The notes under the pieces: generated by a model | Told to the model about the DNA's origin: nothing | The model's database searches: none | What the model saw: the letters and a program-made list of their open reading frames with translations, nothing else | Program-made: the position numbers and the translations under genes | In this document: positions 18,973 to 27,813 of the stretch, in pieces | How positions within the stretch are numbered: position 1 is the stretch's first letter | How the letters are laid out: each line of letters opens with the position of its first letter | Assembly (NCBI RefSeq): GCF_021184025.1 | Contig: NZ_CP036537.1 | Location: 4,154,001-4,218,000 of the forward strand | Origin: Rhodopseudomonas boonkerdii | GTDB taxonomy: Bacteria > Pseudomonadota > Alphaproteobacteria > Rhizobiales > Xanthobacteraceae | Length of the DNA: 64,000 nt | Direction of reading: 5' to 3'

Positions 18973-19454
18973 CCCTCTCCTCAGCGCGGGCGACGTGGTA
19001 CGCCACTTGGTCGTCAGCGTCGTGGCATTCGCAGATGCGAATACTCACGAACCCTTTTGCCCCACACTTCGAATAGCTTTCGTCGATGAAGTTTCTTTAA
19101 CTCTTTGCGCGAATTGGGGCCGCAAAGCGGTATTGACGTGGACGAGTTTGCAGCACGAGCCGTAACGATGATTGTGCAACGCGAAAAATTCTGTGTGGGA
19201 AAAAGCGCTTAGCTGCTTTATGACTGCCTTGCGCTGCGCTCAGCTTGGGTCAGCCATGCAAAAAACCGCAAGTACAACACGCCCCGAGATTATCATCGCG
19301 CAGCCGGGGAAAGCGGTGCATGATTTCGTTCATCACGTTCAAAGCCAAAACGTGATGGTTGCGATTCGAGTTGGATTTTTCATCGAATACTAAACGGCCT
19401 GGCATTACGTGCCACGCAGAAACAGTTTTTCATTCAGACATCGTCGCTAAGACC
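18973..19454. other. Long intergenic control region of the polysaccharide locus
   Basis: No convincing gene is seen here. It separates the minus-strand ugd-FkbM-priming transferase genes from the plus-strand export and polymerisation genes, so it should hold promoters for one or both. It is less GC-rich than its surroundings. A clear inverted repeat lies at 19331-19357 and an AAGCGCTT palindrome near 19205. Confidence 0.5.
19331..19357. promoter_or_regulatory. Inverted repeat CATCACGTT-N9-AACGTGATG
   Basis: Two perfect 9-base arms separated by nine bases. The size and spacing fit a dimeric regulator site or a hairpin in a leader RNA. It is in the control region ahead of the plus-strand polysaccharide genes. 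No regulator gene lies beside it. Confidence 0.45.
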
Positions 19455-19703
19455 ATGGCGCCAAGGCGGACCACACAGACCCACACGACGGAAGCACGGA
19501 TTCTCGTGCTGCCTGATTGCACCGACACGCTGCGTTCCGACTCCATGCCGGGCCCCGCTGCACAAACGGACGAAGCGGTCATGGGCCATTCACCTTCCGA
19601 TCGCACACAGGCGACCGGCCGCACGCTACGCTACCTTATTATCGTCGCGAATATAATTGCGTGGCTCGCCACGATTGCCGCTATCCGGTTCTTTTTCTTC
19701 TAG
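19455..19703 (+). CDS. Hypothetical small single-pass membrane protein
   Basis: An 82-codon frame (an upstream ATG would give 114). It has a polar N-terminal part rich in Thr and Arg and a strong C-terminal membrane helix LRYLIIVANIIAWLATIAAI ending in RFFFF. No family is recognised. It lies at the head of the plus-strand polysaccharide genes. The tail anchor is the only coding support, so confidence is low. Confidence 0.35.
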   Translation: MAPRRTTQTHTTEARILVLPDCTDTLRSDSMPGPAAQTDEAVMGHSPSDRTQATGRTLRYLIIVANIIAWLATIAAIRFFFF

Positions 19704-19820
19704 ACTACCGGACTGCAAGCTCTCGCTGTCCCTCTGCGACGACATCGCCGACGCGCTACAAGATGATGTGTGGGCGATTAGGTTTGACCGCAACAAGTTC
19801 CCCGTCATAGTTTGACGACC

Positions 19821-20552
19821 ATGCCACGCCACCCTTCTCATCAGCGCCGGAACAAGGCGACGCTGCCGCCTGACACGCGCATCTATGCCATCGGTGACAT
19901 CCATGGCCGAGCGGACCTTCTTCAAGACGTCATTGCCCGGATCGATGAAGACATTCACCGTCGGCCAATTGCTTTCGCCGGCGAAGTCTATGTCGGCGAT
20001 TACATCGATCGTGGCGCAGATTCGAAGGGCGTGATCGATCTGTTGGCAGCGCGCCTGGTGCAAAACCATGCAATCTGCCTGCGTGGGAATCATGAAGCGC
20101 TGATGGAAGAGTTCCTTTACGACAATCCTGCTGCACTCGATGGCTGGCGTCAGCTCGGCGGTCTTGCCACATTGATGTCGTATGGTGTCGCACCGACACG
20201 CGGGGAGACTGCCGAACAGGTGCAGCACGCTTTCTGCGCTGCTTTTCCCACCGCCCACCAGCTTTTTTTGCGATGCCTGCGGAACAATGTTCGCTGTGGC
20301 GACTTTCTGTTCGTTCACGCCGGTGTACGCCCGGGCGTGAGCCTCAATGCCCAGAATCCAAACGACTTGATGTGGATTCGGGACGAATTTCTGAACTCTG
20401 CGGCCGATCATGGACTTTATGTCGTGCATGGTCACACACCGGTTCCGCACGCGGATATTCGCGACAACCGAATCAATATCGACACCGGCGCGTGGCGCAG
20501 TGGCGTGCTCACATGTATCGCGATCGAAGGCACCGACATCATAATTCTGTAG
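19821..20552 (+). CDS. PPP-family metallophosphoesterase (serine/threonine-type protein phosphatase)
   Basis: A 243-residue phosphatase with the three PPP signatures: GDIHGRADLL (residues about 25-34), GDYIDRGADSKGV (about 62-74) and LRGNHEALM (about 88-96). VHGHTPVPH appears near the C-terminus. These hold two metal ions and the catalytic His. The family contains prokaryotic PrpA/PrpE-like and ApaH-like enzymes. It stands directly ahead of the OPX/BY-kinase genes, where low-molecular-weight tyrosine phosphatases are often found, so it could reverse kinase phosphorylation; that is inference. The ATG at 19821 is used; a TTG nine bases earlier is an alternative. Confidence 0.85.
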   Translation: MPRHPSHQRRNKATLPPDTRIYAIGDIHGRADLLQDVIARIDEDIHRRPIAFAGEVYVGDYIDRGADSKGVIDLLAARLVQNHAICLRGNHEALMEEFLYDNPAALDGWRQLGGLATLMSYGVAPTRGETAEQVQHAFCAAFPTAHQLFLRCLRNNVRCGDFLFVHAGVRPGVSLNAQNPNDLMWIRDEFLNSAADHGLYVVHGHTPVPHADIRDNRINIDTGAWRSGVLTCIAIEGTDIIIL

Positions 20553-20702
20553 CAGAACCTAGCGATGAGATCGTGAGGCACACGATTGCAGGTGCTGTAG
20601 GGACGCCCAACTTTCTTTCGCCGCTTTTAACCGGACAGTTCGCGATCAAATGTCATCGCACTCATGCAGATGACCGAGTTCATATCTTGTTGGGGATCTG
20701 TC

Positions 20703-21281
20703 ATGCCATCGCTTCGCCGGCTTTCCGGTCTGCCCGTCCTGTCCTTGCTTATCCTCGGCGCGATCGTCGCCAATACGCCGAGCGGTTCCGCACAGCAACG
20801 CCTCTCCGCCGCTTCGCCTTCGGGCTCCTACATCCTCGGTCCGACCGATCGCATTCGCCTCAAGGTCTATGGCGAACCTGATATCACCGGCGAATATGAA
20901 GTCGACGCCAACGGAAATGTCTCGATACCATTGGCAGGCCAGGTGAAGGCCGCAGGCCTGACCACCAAGCAACTCGAACGCAGCATCACATCAGCTCTAG
21001 CCAAGGGCATCGTGAGAGATCCACGTGTGAACGTGGAAATGGTCGCTTATCGACCATTCTATATTCTTGGCGAGGTCAAGAAGAGCGGAGAATATCCGTA
21101 TCGGGTCGGCCTCACCGTTCTTGACGCAGTTGCCACCGCAGGCGGATACACCTATCGGGCCAACGAGAACAAAGTATATCTGCGACGTGCCGGCTCGACG
21201 GTAGAAGAGATCTATCCCATGGACGCGCCAATTCTCCTTTATCCCGGAGACAATGTGCGTGTTCCCGAGCGATACTTTTAA
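20703..21281 (+). CDS. Polysaccharide export protein, short OPX (Wza-like periplasmic) type
   Basis: A 192-residue exported protein. The signal peptide begins MPSLRRLSGLPVLSLLILGAI and ends near GSAQ; the ATG at 20703 has GGGGA eight bases ahead. The mature part has the Poly_export domain (YILGPTDRIRLKVYGEPDITGEYEVD) and one SLBB domain (FYILGEVKKSGEYPYRVGLTVLDAV). It lacks the extra SLBB and the C-terminal amphipathic helix with which full-length Wza crosses the outer membrane. It therefore probably works in the periplasm with a separate outer-membrane pore, plausibly the beta-barrel encoded next. Confidence 0.92.
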   Translation: MPSLRRLSGLPVLSLLILGAIVANTPSGSAQQRLSAASPSGSYILGPTDRIRLKVYGEPDITGEYEVDANGNVSIPLAGQVKAAGLTTKQLERSITSALAKGIVRDPRVNVEMVAYRPFYILGEVKKSGEYPYRVGLTVLDAVATAGGYTYRANENKVYLRRAGSTVEEIYPMDAPILLYPGDNVRVPERYF

Positions 21282-21599
21282 ATCTCTTCTCATTCTCAAC
21301 ACTCTGATTCAGTCCGACGAGCAGCGATACTGCTTCCGCGTTGCGCTGCCTTAGTCTCGTCTCTTTGCGCTGTGTAATGTTGTGCAGTGCGACGAACTTT
21401 AGTTTCGTACGCCACGTTGTCGCGAGCTTGGGGGGACGTTTCATCAAACGTGAGTTGAGCGTGTGTGCTAGCGGGGGCGCTTCATTCATCGGAATCTTGC
21501 CGGTTTTGCGGGCTTCGCGGTGAATTTCTAAGCGGCAATCGAGACTCGACAACGACTATTCGATCGCGAAGGACGAAAAATGCCTTTCGCAAGGGATGC
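21282..21599 (+). other. Gene-free spacer between OPX and beta-barrel genes
   Basis: These 318 bases carry no supported gene. No terminator with a T tract or clear repeat is seen. The region may hold a promoter for the beta-barrel/BY-kinase part of the locus, since spacings downstream are otherwise very short. Confidence 0.4.
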
Positions 21600-23039
21600 A
21601 TGATGAAATGTTCGCCGGCATCATTGGCAGCTGATGCGGTCGTCGCGCGCAAGAGCGCGCTCCGATCGGTGGCCGCCATGCGTCATGCACGGCGTTTCGC
21701 GCCATGGTCCGCAACCGCGCTGATGCTCGGCTTCGCCTCCTCCGCCAATGCACAGGCTATCCAGAACACCATGGACCCCTTGGGGGCGCCATGGAATGCA
21801 CAGCGCATCTTCGAACCGTCCGCCTTGCCGGAGCTCGAGCATCGCGATACCCGCGACAATGACAACGAGCCGGTGGCTCCCGAAGACACCCCTGTTAAGG
21901 GCCGGCAGCATCCGGGTTATGAGCCGGTCGGCATTCGTTCGGGCTCGTGGATGTTCAATCCGTCGCTGATGACTGGCGCACTCTATGACAGCAATGTCTT
22001 TGCGTCGAACACACAGAAGAATGCGGACGTTGCTGCCACGATCGAACCGAGCTTGCGGGCGTATACGCTGTGGGAGCGCCACGGCATCGATCTGAAGCTG
22101 AATTCGCAGACCACGATCTATAATCAATATTCGAGCCTCGATCAGACCAATGTGAGTCTCAAGGGCTCGGGCTGGTTCGATGTTGCCCATGACATGGTGG
22201 TGCTCGGCAGTTTCCAGATCGCGCATCTAAACGAAGGCGTAGGATCATTGAGTTCGCCGACCAATGCGATTACGCCAACACCTTATAATCTGTTCTCGGG
22301 TGATCTCACTGTCCGCAAGGAATGGGGCCGATTAACTGCTTCGGTAGGCGCCCGTGTCGATTCCTATGAATTTGGCACCGCGCGCGCCCAGGACGGCAGC
22401 ATCATCGACCAGAGCGGCCGAGACGGACAGATCTATGCGGTGCACGGCCGTATCGATTACGCTTTCTCGCCATCGCTCGGCTGGTTCGCCGGCGCGGAGG
22501 GGAATGAGCGCGATCTGCGGGGCACTCCGGGCTCTTCCATCGACTCCACCGGCTATCGCGTCCTGTCCGGTTTCACCGTCGGTCTCGGCCGTCTGGTAAA
22601 AGGCGAATTCGGCGGCGGATATGTGGAGCAGCGTTTCGACAACCCACTGATCGGTACCGTATCCGGTCCATCCTATCGGGCCAAGCTGACCTGGAGCCCG
22701 ACGCGGATGCTCGACATCCACGTGAAGGCCGAGCAGCTCGTGACACAGACTTCCGACACCAGCTCCACGGGCGTGCTCGCCAATGCAGTGCAGGTCGGAG
22801 CCGACTACGAATTGCTGCGCAATGTCGTCCTATCCGCCTCTGCCGGTTACGAGGTCGACAACTTCTTCGGCCAAGACCGCCGCGACACGGTCACTTCGAC
22901 CAACGCCAGCGTCAAATACCTGATGAACCGGTTCAGCGCGATTTCCGCCTATCACCGCTACACATCGCGCCAGAGCAACACGCCGCTATTCAGCTACGAC
23001 AAGCACCAGGTGGGGATCAATGTTACAGCGCAATTTTGA
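21600..23039 (+). CDS. Outer-membrane beta-barrel protein of the polysaccharide locus
   Basis: A 479-residue outer-membrane protein. The start at 21600 (or 21603) follows AAGGGA; a positively charged region and signal peptide (FAPWSATALMLGFASSANAQ) end near residue 55. The rest alternates amphipathic strands, begins with GSWMFNPSLMTGALYDSNVFAS, and ends in VGINVTAQF with the C-terminal phenylalanine typical of BAM substrates. It resembles the putative beta-barrel porin 2 family. It overlaps the BY-kinase gene by 20 bases. With the short OPX protein upstream it is a candidate integral pore for the polysaccharide, as in Myxococcus Wzp systems. Confidence 0.85.
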   Translation: MMKCSPASLAADAVVARKSALRSVAAMRHARRFAPWSATALMLGFASSANAQAIQNTMDPLGAPWNAQRIFEPSALPELEHRDTRDNDNEPVAPEDTPVKGRQHPGYEPVGIRSGSWMFNPSLMTGALYDSNVFASNTQKNADVAATIEPSLRAYTLWERHGIDLKLNSQTTIYNQYSSLDQTNVSLKGSGWFDVAHDMVVLGSFQIAHLNEGVGSLSSPTNAITPTPYNLFSGDLTVRKEWGRLTASVGARVDSYEFGTARAQDGSIIDQSGRDGQIYAVHGRIDYAFSPSLGWFAGAEGNERDLRGTPGSSIDSTGYRVLSGFTVGLGRLVKGEFGGGYVEQRFDNPLIGTVSGPSYRAKLTWSPTRMLDIHVKAEQLVTQTSDTSSTGVLANAVQVGADYELLRNVVLSASAGYEVDNFFGQDRRDTVTSTNASVKYLMNRFSAISAYHRYTSRQSNTPLFSYDKHQVGINVTAQF

Positions 23040-25326
23040 TCAAGCCTATCCTGCGACGGATCCCGTTCCGACATCTGTCGAGGGATGGAAGACGCCGACC
23101 GTCGACTTGCGCGAAATGGCCCGCATCCTTCGTCGACGCTGGCGCGCGGTCGTAGCGCCAGCAGCGGTGCTGGGTGCCATTGCCATAGCCTATATCCTGT
23201 CGGCAACGACACTCTATACGGCGACCTCGACGGTACTGGTCGATCCCCGCCGCGCCACCATGATCGAGACCAATCAGACGACGCCGACCAATATCGGCAC
23301 CGACGATGCCACGATCGAGAGCCAAGCCCTGCTGATCCAGTCCGTGGCGACGGTACAGCGCGTGGTGGACAGGCTGAAGCTAACGCAGGACGACGAGTTC
23401 ATCCCGAAACCCGGCCTGCTCGATCCCATCAAGAGCCTGTTCAGGAGCTCTAGTGGATCCGGTGGTCTCAGCCCGGAAGAAATCGCCCGCGCCAATGCCG
23501 TGGATATGCTGCAGCAGCGCATGAAAGTGACACGCCAGGGCACGACATTCCTGGTCGATATCGCCGTGAGTTCGGAATCGCCGGGCAAGGCAGCGACCAT
23601 AGCCAATGCCGTCGCGTCCGCCTATTTCGATGAGCAGGTTCGCGCCAAAACCGACGCCAACAAGATCGCCGCCAAATGGCTCGGCGGCCAGATCGATGAC
23701 CTCAAGAATCGCGTGGTGGTCTCGGAGAAAGCCGTCGCCGATTATCGTGCCGTCAACAATCTGTCGGTGGCCCAAGGCGTCACTGTCAACGACCAGCAGA
23801 TCACCGATCTCAATAACAAGCTGATCGCCGCCCGCGTGCAGACCGCCGAAGCACGCGCCAAATATGACCAGGTGCAGCAACTCGCCAAATCCGGTGCCGA
23901 TGCGGGCGGGCTGAATGCTGCTGTCTCCTCGGATATGGTCAGCAAGCTGCGTGCACAATATGCCGATATCGCCAAGAACGACGCCGATCTGACCAGCAAA
24001 TACGGCCCGCGCCACCCTCTGGTCGCCAATGTGCGCGCGCAGCTGAAGGATACCCAGAAGCTCATCGATGAAGAGCTTCGGCGCATCGTCGAAAGCACAA
24101 AGCACGACTACGACGTCGCGCAATCGCGCGAGGCCTCGCTGCAGGACAGTTTCGACAAGCTGCAGGGCGTTTCGACGACATCTGGCCAGGCCCTGGTGCG
24201 CCTACACGAGCTGCAGCGCGAGGCCGAGGCCAATCGCACTCTTTACGAGTCTTATCTCGCGCGCTCCAAGGAGACGACGGCGCAGGAAAGCTTGGAACTG
24301 CCGGATTCCCGCATCGTCTCCATGGCGAATGTGCCACTATTCCCGTCGGCGCCGAAATCCAAGCTCATTCTGGGTCTCGCCGTTCTGCTCGGCCTCGGCG
24401 CCGGCACCGTGCTGGCGTTCCTGATCGATTATCTCGACGGCAAGATCAAGACGCTGGAGCAGGCCGAGACGATCACCGGGGTTCCGGCTTTGGCCGCACT
24501 GCCGACGATCGGCGCGCGCGAACTCGCCACCCGCGCCAGGCGGGGTCGCGCCGAACTCGCCAATTACGATCCACGCACCATGCGCCTGTTGCCGCCATCG
24601 CTGCAGCCGCCACTGATGCGATATGCTGTCGAGGAGCCCGGAACTTTCTTCGCCGAAGCGATCCGCGCCGTGCGCCTGTCGATCCAGCGCGCACGCAAGG
24701 TCGCCCCGGTCAAGGTAGTGCTGGTGACGTCCGGTCTCGAGAGCGAAGGCAAGACGACTTTTGCCGGCAATCTCGCGCTTTCGATCGCCACGCTCGGTAT
24801 CAAGACTCTTCTGGTCGACGCCGACCTGCGCAATCCCGGCATGACCCGCGCGCTATGCCCCAATGCCGATGCAGGCCTGTTCCAGGTCGCCACGGGTGAA
24901 GTGCCGCTCGAACATGCGCTGCTGTTCGATCGCTCCAGCGGCCTGTCGATCCTGCCTTCGCCTGCAGTGAGAGACGTCGATGTCATCACCGAATTGATGT
25001 TTTCGGAACAGATGATCGAAACTCTCGAGCGCCTAAAGTCGCATTACGAGCTGATCATTATCGACTCGCCACCGCTTATTCCGCTGGTCGATGGCCGTGC
25101 GCTGGCCGAACTCGCCGACAGGATCCTGCTCGCTACCGCCTGGGACCGCACCCCGCGCGAAGTGGTCCAGCATACGATGGAACTTCTGGTACCCGTGCAT
25201 GATCGCATCCTCGGCACGGTGCTGACCCAGGTCGATCTCTCCAAGATCCGCTTCTACGACTATTATCGCAGCTCCGCCTACCTCAAACCTTATGGTGTCC
25301 CCGTAAACACGGGAGCAGCCCGGTGA
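23020..25326 (+). CDS. Polysaccharide co-polymerase with C-terminal BY-kinase domain (Wzc-like)
   Basis: A 768-residue inner-membrane protein. A Wzz domain begins at about residue 27, with membrane helix 1 at about 42-62, a long periplasmic coiled coil at about 200-420, PxxP-type FPSAPKSK before helix 2 (about 448-470), and then a cytoplasmic tyrosine autokinase. Kinase motifs are Walker A SGLESEGKTT (571-580), Walker A' LLVDADLRNP (about 597) and Walker B LIIIDSPP (about 688). The tail has a modest tyrosine cluster (FYDYYRSSAYLKPY). It controls chain length through phosphorylation cycles with the export machinery. It is coupled by overlap to genes on both sides. Confidence 0.95.
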   Translation: MLQRNFDQAYPATDPVPTSVEGWKTPTVDLREMARILRRRWRAVVAPAAVLGAIAIAYILSATTLYTATSTVLVDPRRATMIETNQTTPTNIGTDDATIESQALLIQSVATVQRVVDRLKLTQDDEFIPKPGLLDPIKSLFRSSSGSGGLSPEEIARANAVDMLQQRMKVTRQGTTFLVDIAVSSESPGKAATIANAVASAYFDEQVRAKTDANKIAAKWLGGQIDDLKNRVVVSEKAVADYRAVNNLSVAQGVTVNDQQITDLNNKLIAARVQTAEARAKYDQVQQLAKSGADAGGLNAAVSSDMVSKLRAQYADIAKNDADLTSKYGPRHPLVANVRAQLKDTQKLIDEELRRIVESTKHDYDVAQSREASLQDSFDKLQGVSTTSGQALVRLHELQREAEANRTLYESYLARSKETTAQESLELPDSRIVSMANVPLFPSAPKSKLILGLAVLLGLGAGTVLAFLIDYLDGKIKTLEQAETITGVPALAALPTIGARELATRARRGRAELANYDPRTMRLLPPSLQPPLMRYAVEEPGTFFAEAIRAVRLSIQRARKVAPVKVVLVTSGLESEGKTTFAGNLALSIATLGIKTLLVDADLRNPGMTRALCPNADAGLFQVATGEVPLEHALLFDRSSGLSILPSPAVRDVDVITELMFSEQMIETLERLKSHYELIIIDSPPLIPLVDGRALAELADRILLATAWDRTPREVVQHTMELLVPVHDRILGTVLTQVDLSKIRFYDYYRSSAYLKPYGVPVNTGAAR

Positions 25327-26717
25327 CGGCGATCCAGACCGCATCACCGCAGCAGCTGCAACGTCACGGTGCCTTCGCTGCGGCTCGCGGCGTGCGTGTG
25401 CCGCAGCGCCGTCCGCTTCCGGACATTGGGCAGCTCGTCACGGCCGTCGTGGTCGGTCTTCTCACCATTGCCACGATTGCAATCTTCACACTGTCGGGCA
25501 GCGTTCTGACCAATCTGAAGATCCACTATCTCACCGCCGGCGGAAATTTCCTCGAGAAGCTGCATCCGACGACTTATCTGACCTTCGTGGCGACACTGTT
25601 ACTGCTGATGAGACGCGGCGATCCGATCGAGGAGATCAACCGCACGTTCTCCGAAGCCAAGCTTCTGCTGATCCATCTGTTCTGCTGGTTTTGCCTGCTG
25701 ATCCAGATGTTCGTGCTCGACCGCCCTTTCACGGTGATCATCGATACATTCCTGCTGCCAGTTTTGCTGTGCCTGCTGATCTGGCGCCTGACGCCGCAGC
25801 AGCGCCGCCCGCTGATCTGGGCGCTGCACGCCACGATGCTGCTCAATATTCTGATCGGCTACTATGAATTCGTATCGGGCCATCGCATCGTGCCACTCAC
25901 CCTCGGCAGCGTCGTCGTGATGGGTGAATGGCGCTCAGCGGCATTGCTCGGTCATCCGCTTACAGCCTCGGGCATCGTCGCCGCCTATATCATGGCGCTG
26001 GTGCTGCGGCCGGCCGTATGTCCGCCGCTGCTCATCCGCATTCCATTGATCGCCTTTGCGCTCGGCTCGCTGATGGCCTTTGGTGGCCGCACGGCGCTAA
26101 TGACAGTGCTCGCCGTGCTTGCGCTGACGGGGTTGATCGAGGCGTTCAACCTCATTCGCGGCAAACGAATTCCGCTGCTGGTGGCGGCCGGTGCCATCTG
26201 CCTCATTTTCGCTGCCGTCGGCCTCATCTTCGCCGCCTATTCGCTTGGCATCTTCGACAAGATGCTGCTCCGCTTCTCGTCTGACAAAGGTAGCGCTCTG
26301 GCGCGTGTCGCAACCTTCGACATGCTGTCGCATTTCCAATGGAGCGAACTGGTGCTTGGCCCCAATCCGGTTCGTGTGAATGCGCTGCAATCGCAACTCG
26401 GCCTCAACTATGGCATCGAGAACTTCTGGGTGTCCTGCATCGTTCAGTTCGGCCTTGTCCACACAATTCTGATCACCCTGGGGCTAACCTGCTTCACGAT
26501 AGAGCTGATGCGGCGCTCCAGCCCAGCAGCTTGGGCGGTTCTCCTCCTGATTTTGATGATCGCAGCAAGCTCGGTCAGCTTTTCCTCGAAGAATATTCAA
26601 CTGGCACAATTGGTGCTGTTGACCGCACTGCTGCTGCCACATGACCCGCGGCCGGCTGCGCCATCGCCACAGCTCAGAGCCCGGCGTCCGCAAGTTCGGC
26701 ATCAGGAGATCGCATGA
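25323..26717 (+). CDS. O-antigen ligase / polysaccharide polymerase-like membrane protein
   Basis: A 464-residue protein with about ten to twelve hydrophobic helices and a larger periplasmic loop around residues 310-380 (FSSDKGSALARVATFD ... NYGIENFWV). This topology is that of Wzy polymerases and WaaL ligases. It starts with GTG and overlaps the BY-kinase stop by four bases (GTGA). In this setting a Wzy-type polymerase is the best reading: flippase and co-polymerase are present and no other candidate polymerase is. Sequence alone does not separate polymerase from ligase. Confidence 0.8.
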   Translation: MTAIQTASPQQLQRHGAFAAARGVRVPQRRPLPDIGQLVTAVVVGLLTIATIAIFTLSGSVLTNLKIHYLTAGGNFLEKLHPTTYLTFVATLLLLMRRGDPIEEINRTFSEAKLLLIHLFCWFCLLIQMFVLDRPFTVIIDTFLLPVLLCLLIWRLTPQQRRPLIWALHATMLLNILIGYYEFVSGHRIVPLTLGSVVVMGEWRSAALLGHPLTASGIVAAYIMALVLRPAVCPPLLIRIPLIAFALGSLMAFGGRTALMTVLAVLALTGLIEAFNLIRGKRIPLLVAAGAICLIFAAVGLIFAAYSLGIFDKMLLRFSSDKGSALARVATFDMLSHFQWSELVLGPNPVRVNALQSQLGLNYGIENFWVSCIVQFGLVHTILITLGLTCFTIELMRRSSPAAWAVLLLILMIAASSVSFSSKNIQLAQLVLLTALLLPHDPRPAAPSPQLRARRPQVRHQEIA

Positions 26718-27796
26718 CCATCTATGTCGACCATACCCATCTCGGCCGTCACGTCACCGGTCTCGAGCGCATCACCCAGGAACTATTCTCCGAAGCGGCG
26801 CTAAAACCGCTCGATATCGTTCCCATCACATCGAGCGGCACGCGCCAGATGATCACGACGCAGACATTCGGACTGCCTGCACGCCTCGCAACCTCCAATG
26901 CGCTGCTGCTCTGCCCGGGCTTTCCGCCGAGCCCGCTGCTACGCCCTTTTGCGCAACGCGTACTACCCTATATCCACGACGACTTCCTGATCACGCGCAG
27001 CGACGATCTGAACATCCGCGCCAAGCTCTATATGGCTGCTCCTTTCAGGATCGCGCTCAAGCATTATCCGCGCTTTCTGACCAATTCACGCGATACACTT
27101 CGCAAGATCAGCGCCTACACGCGCGCCGATGCGAACATCACACTGTACCGCCCCCCGGTGCGCAACGTCTTCAATCTGCAATCGACGGGACGCGATGCAC
27201 GCGGTGTCAACGCGGCCCCGCTGCGCGCGGTGGCGCTCGGCACCGTCGAGCCGCGCAAAAATTTCGTCGCTGCCGGCCACATCGTCGGCGCGCTGCGCCA
27301 GCATGGCTTTCCCGGCGCAACGCTGGATATCGTCGGACGCAGGGGCTGGGGCGACGACTGGACCACGCTGGAGCGCATGCCCGGCGTCACGCTGCATGGC
27401 TATCAATCCGCGGAGAATGTCACGCGCCTGCTCGATCAGGCCGATATCTTTCTATGCACGTCACATGACGAGGGCCTCGGCCTGCCGCTGCTGGAGGCGC
27501 AATATGCCGGCTTGCCCGTCGTCGCCCCCAATGCCCCGGTGTTCCATGAAGTGCTTGGCAATTCCGGTATCTTCATCGACACATCCGACCACGGTAACGC
27601 CGCCGCGCAGATCGGTGCCGCCATCGCTACGCCAAAGTGGCGTCCGCAATACGCGTCAGCGGCGACTCAGAATCTGGCCCGCTGGAATGCGCTCGCCGCC
27701 AGCGACCACAACACCGTCATCGATCTGATCGCCGAACTTGCTATCGACGCAGTCAATCGGCGCACCGCACCGAAAGACAACATGATCGCCCGCTGA
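26714..27796 (+). CDS. Glycosyltransferase family 4 protein
   Basis: A 360-residue GT-B enzyme. The C-terminal nucleotide-sugar domain has VALGTVEPRKNFVAAGHIVGAL, TLDIVGRRGWGDDW, and the donor-binding CTSHDEGLGLPLLEAQYAGLPVVA with the retaining-enzyme E-x7-E pair. The acceptor half begins TIYVDHTHLGRHVTGLERIT. It overlaps the polymerase gene by four bases (ATGA). It adds one sugar of the lipid-linked repeat at the cytoplasmic face; donor and linkage are unknown. Confidence 0.92.
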   Translation: MTIYVDHTHLGRHVTGLERITQELFSEAALKPLDIVPITSSGTRQMITTQTFGLPARLATSNALLLCPGFPPSPLLRPFAQRVLPYIHDDFLITRSDDLNIRAKLYMAAPFRIALKHYPRFLTNSRDTLRKISAYTRADANITLYRPPVRNVFNLQSTGRDARGVNAAPLRAVALGTVEPRKNFVAAGHIVGALRQHGFPGATLDIVGRRGWGDDWTTLERMPGVTLHGYQSAENVTRLLDQADIFLCTSHDEGLGLPLLEAQYAGLPVVAPNAPVFHEVLGNSGIFIDTSDHGNAAAQIGAAIATPKWRPQYASAATQNLARWNALAASDHNTVIDLIAELAIDAVNRRTAPKDNMIAR

Positions 27797-27813
27797 TCAC
27801 GTCATCGACGATC

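Noticed and set aside
19172..19393. 73-codon plus-strand frame in the EPS control region
   Set aside because: No ribosome site, domain or membrane helix, and it overlaps the inverted repeat.
27637..27813. N-terminal extension of the first acyltransferase
   Set aside because: These codons are glycosyltransferase sequence in another phase; the acyltransferase start motif follows the ATG at 27814.
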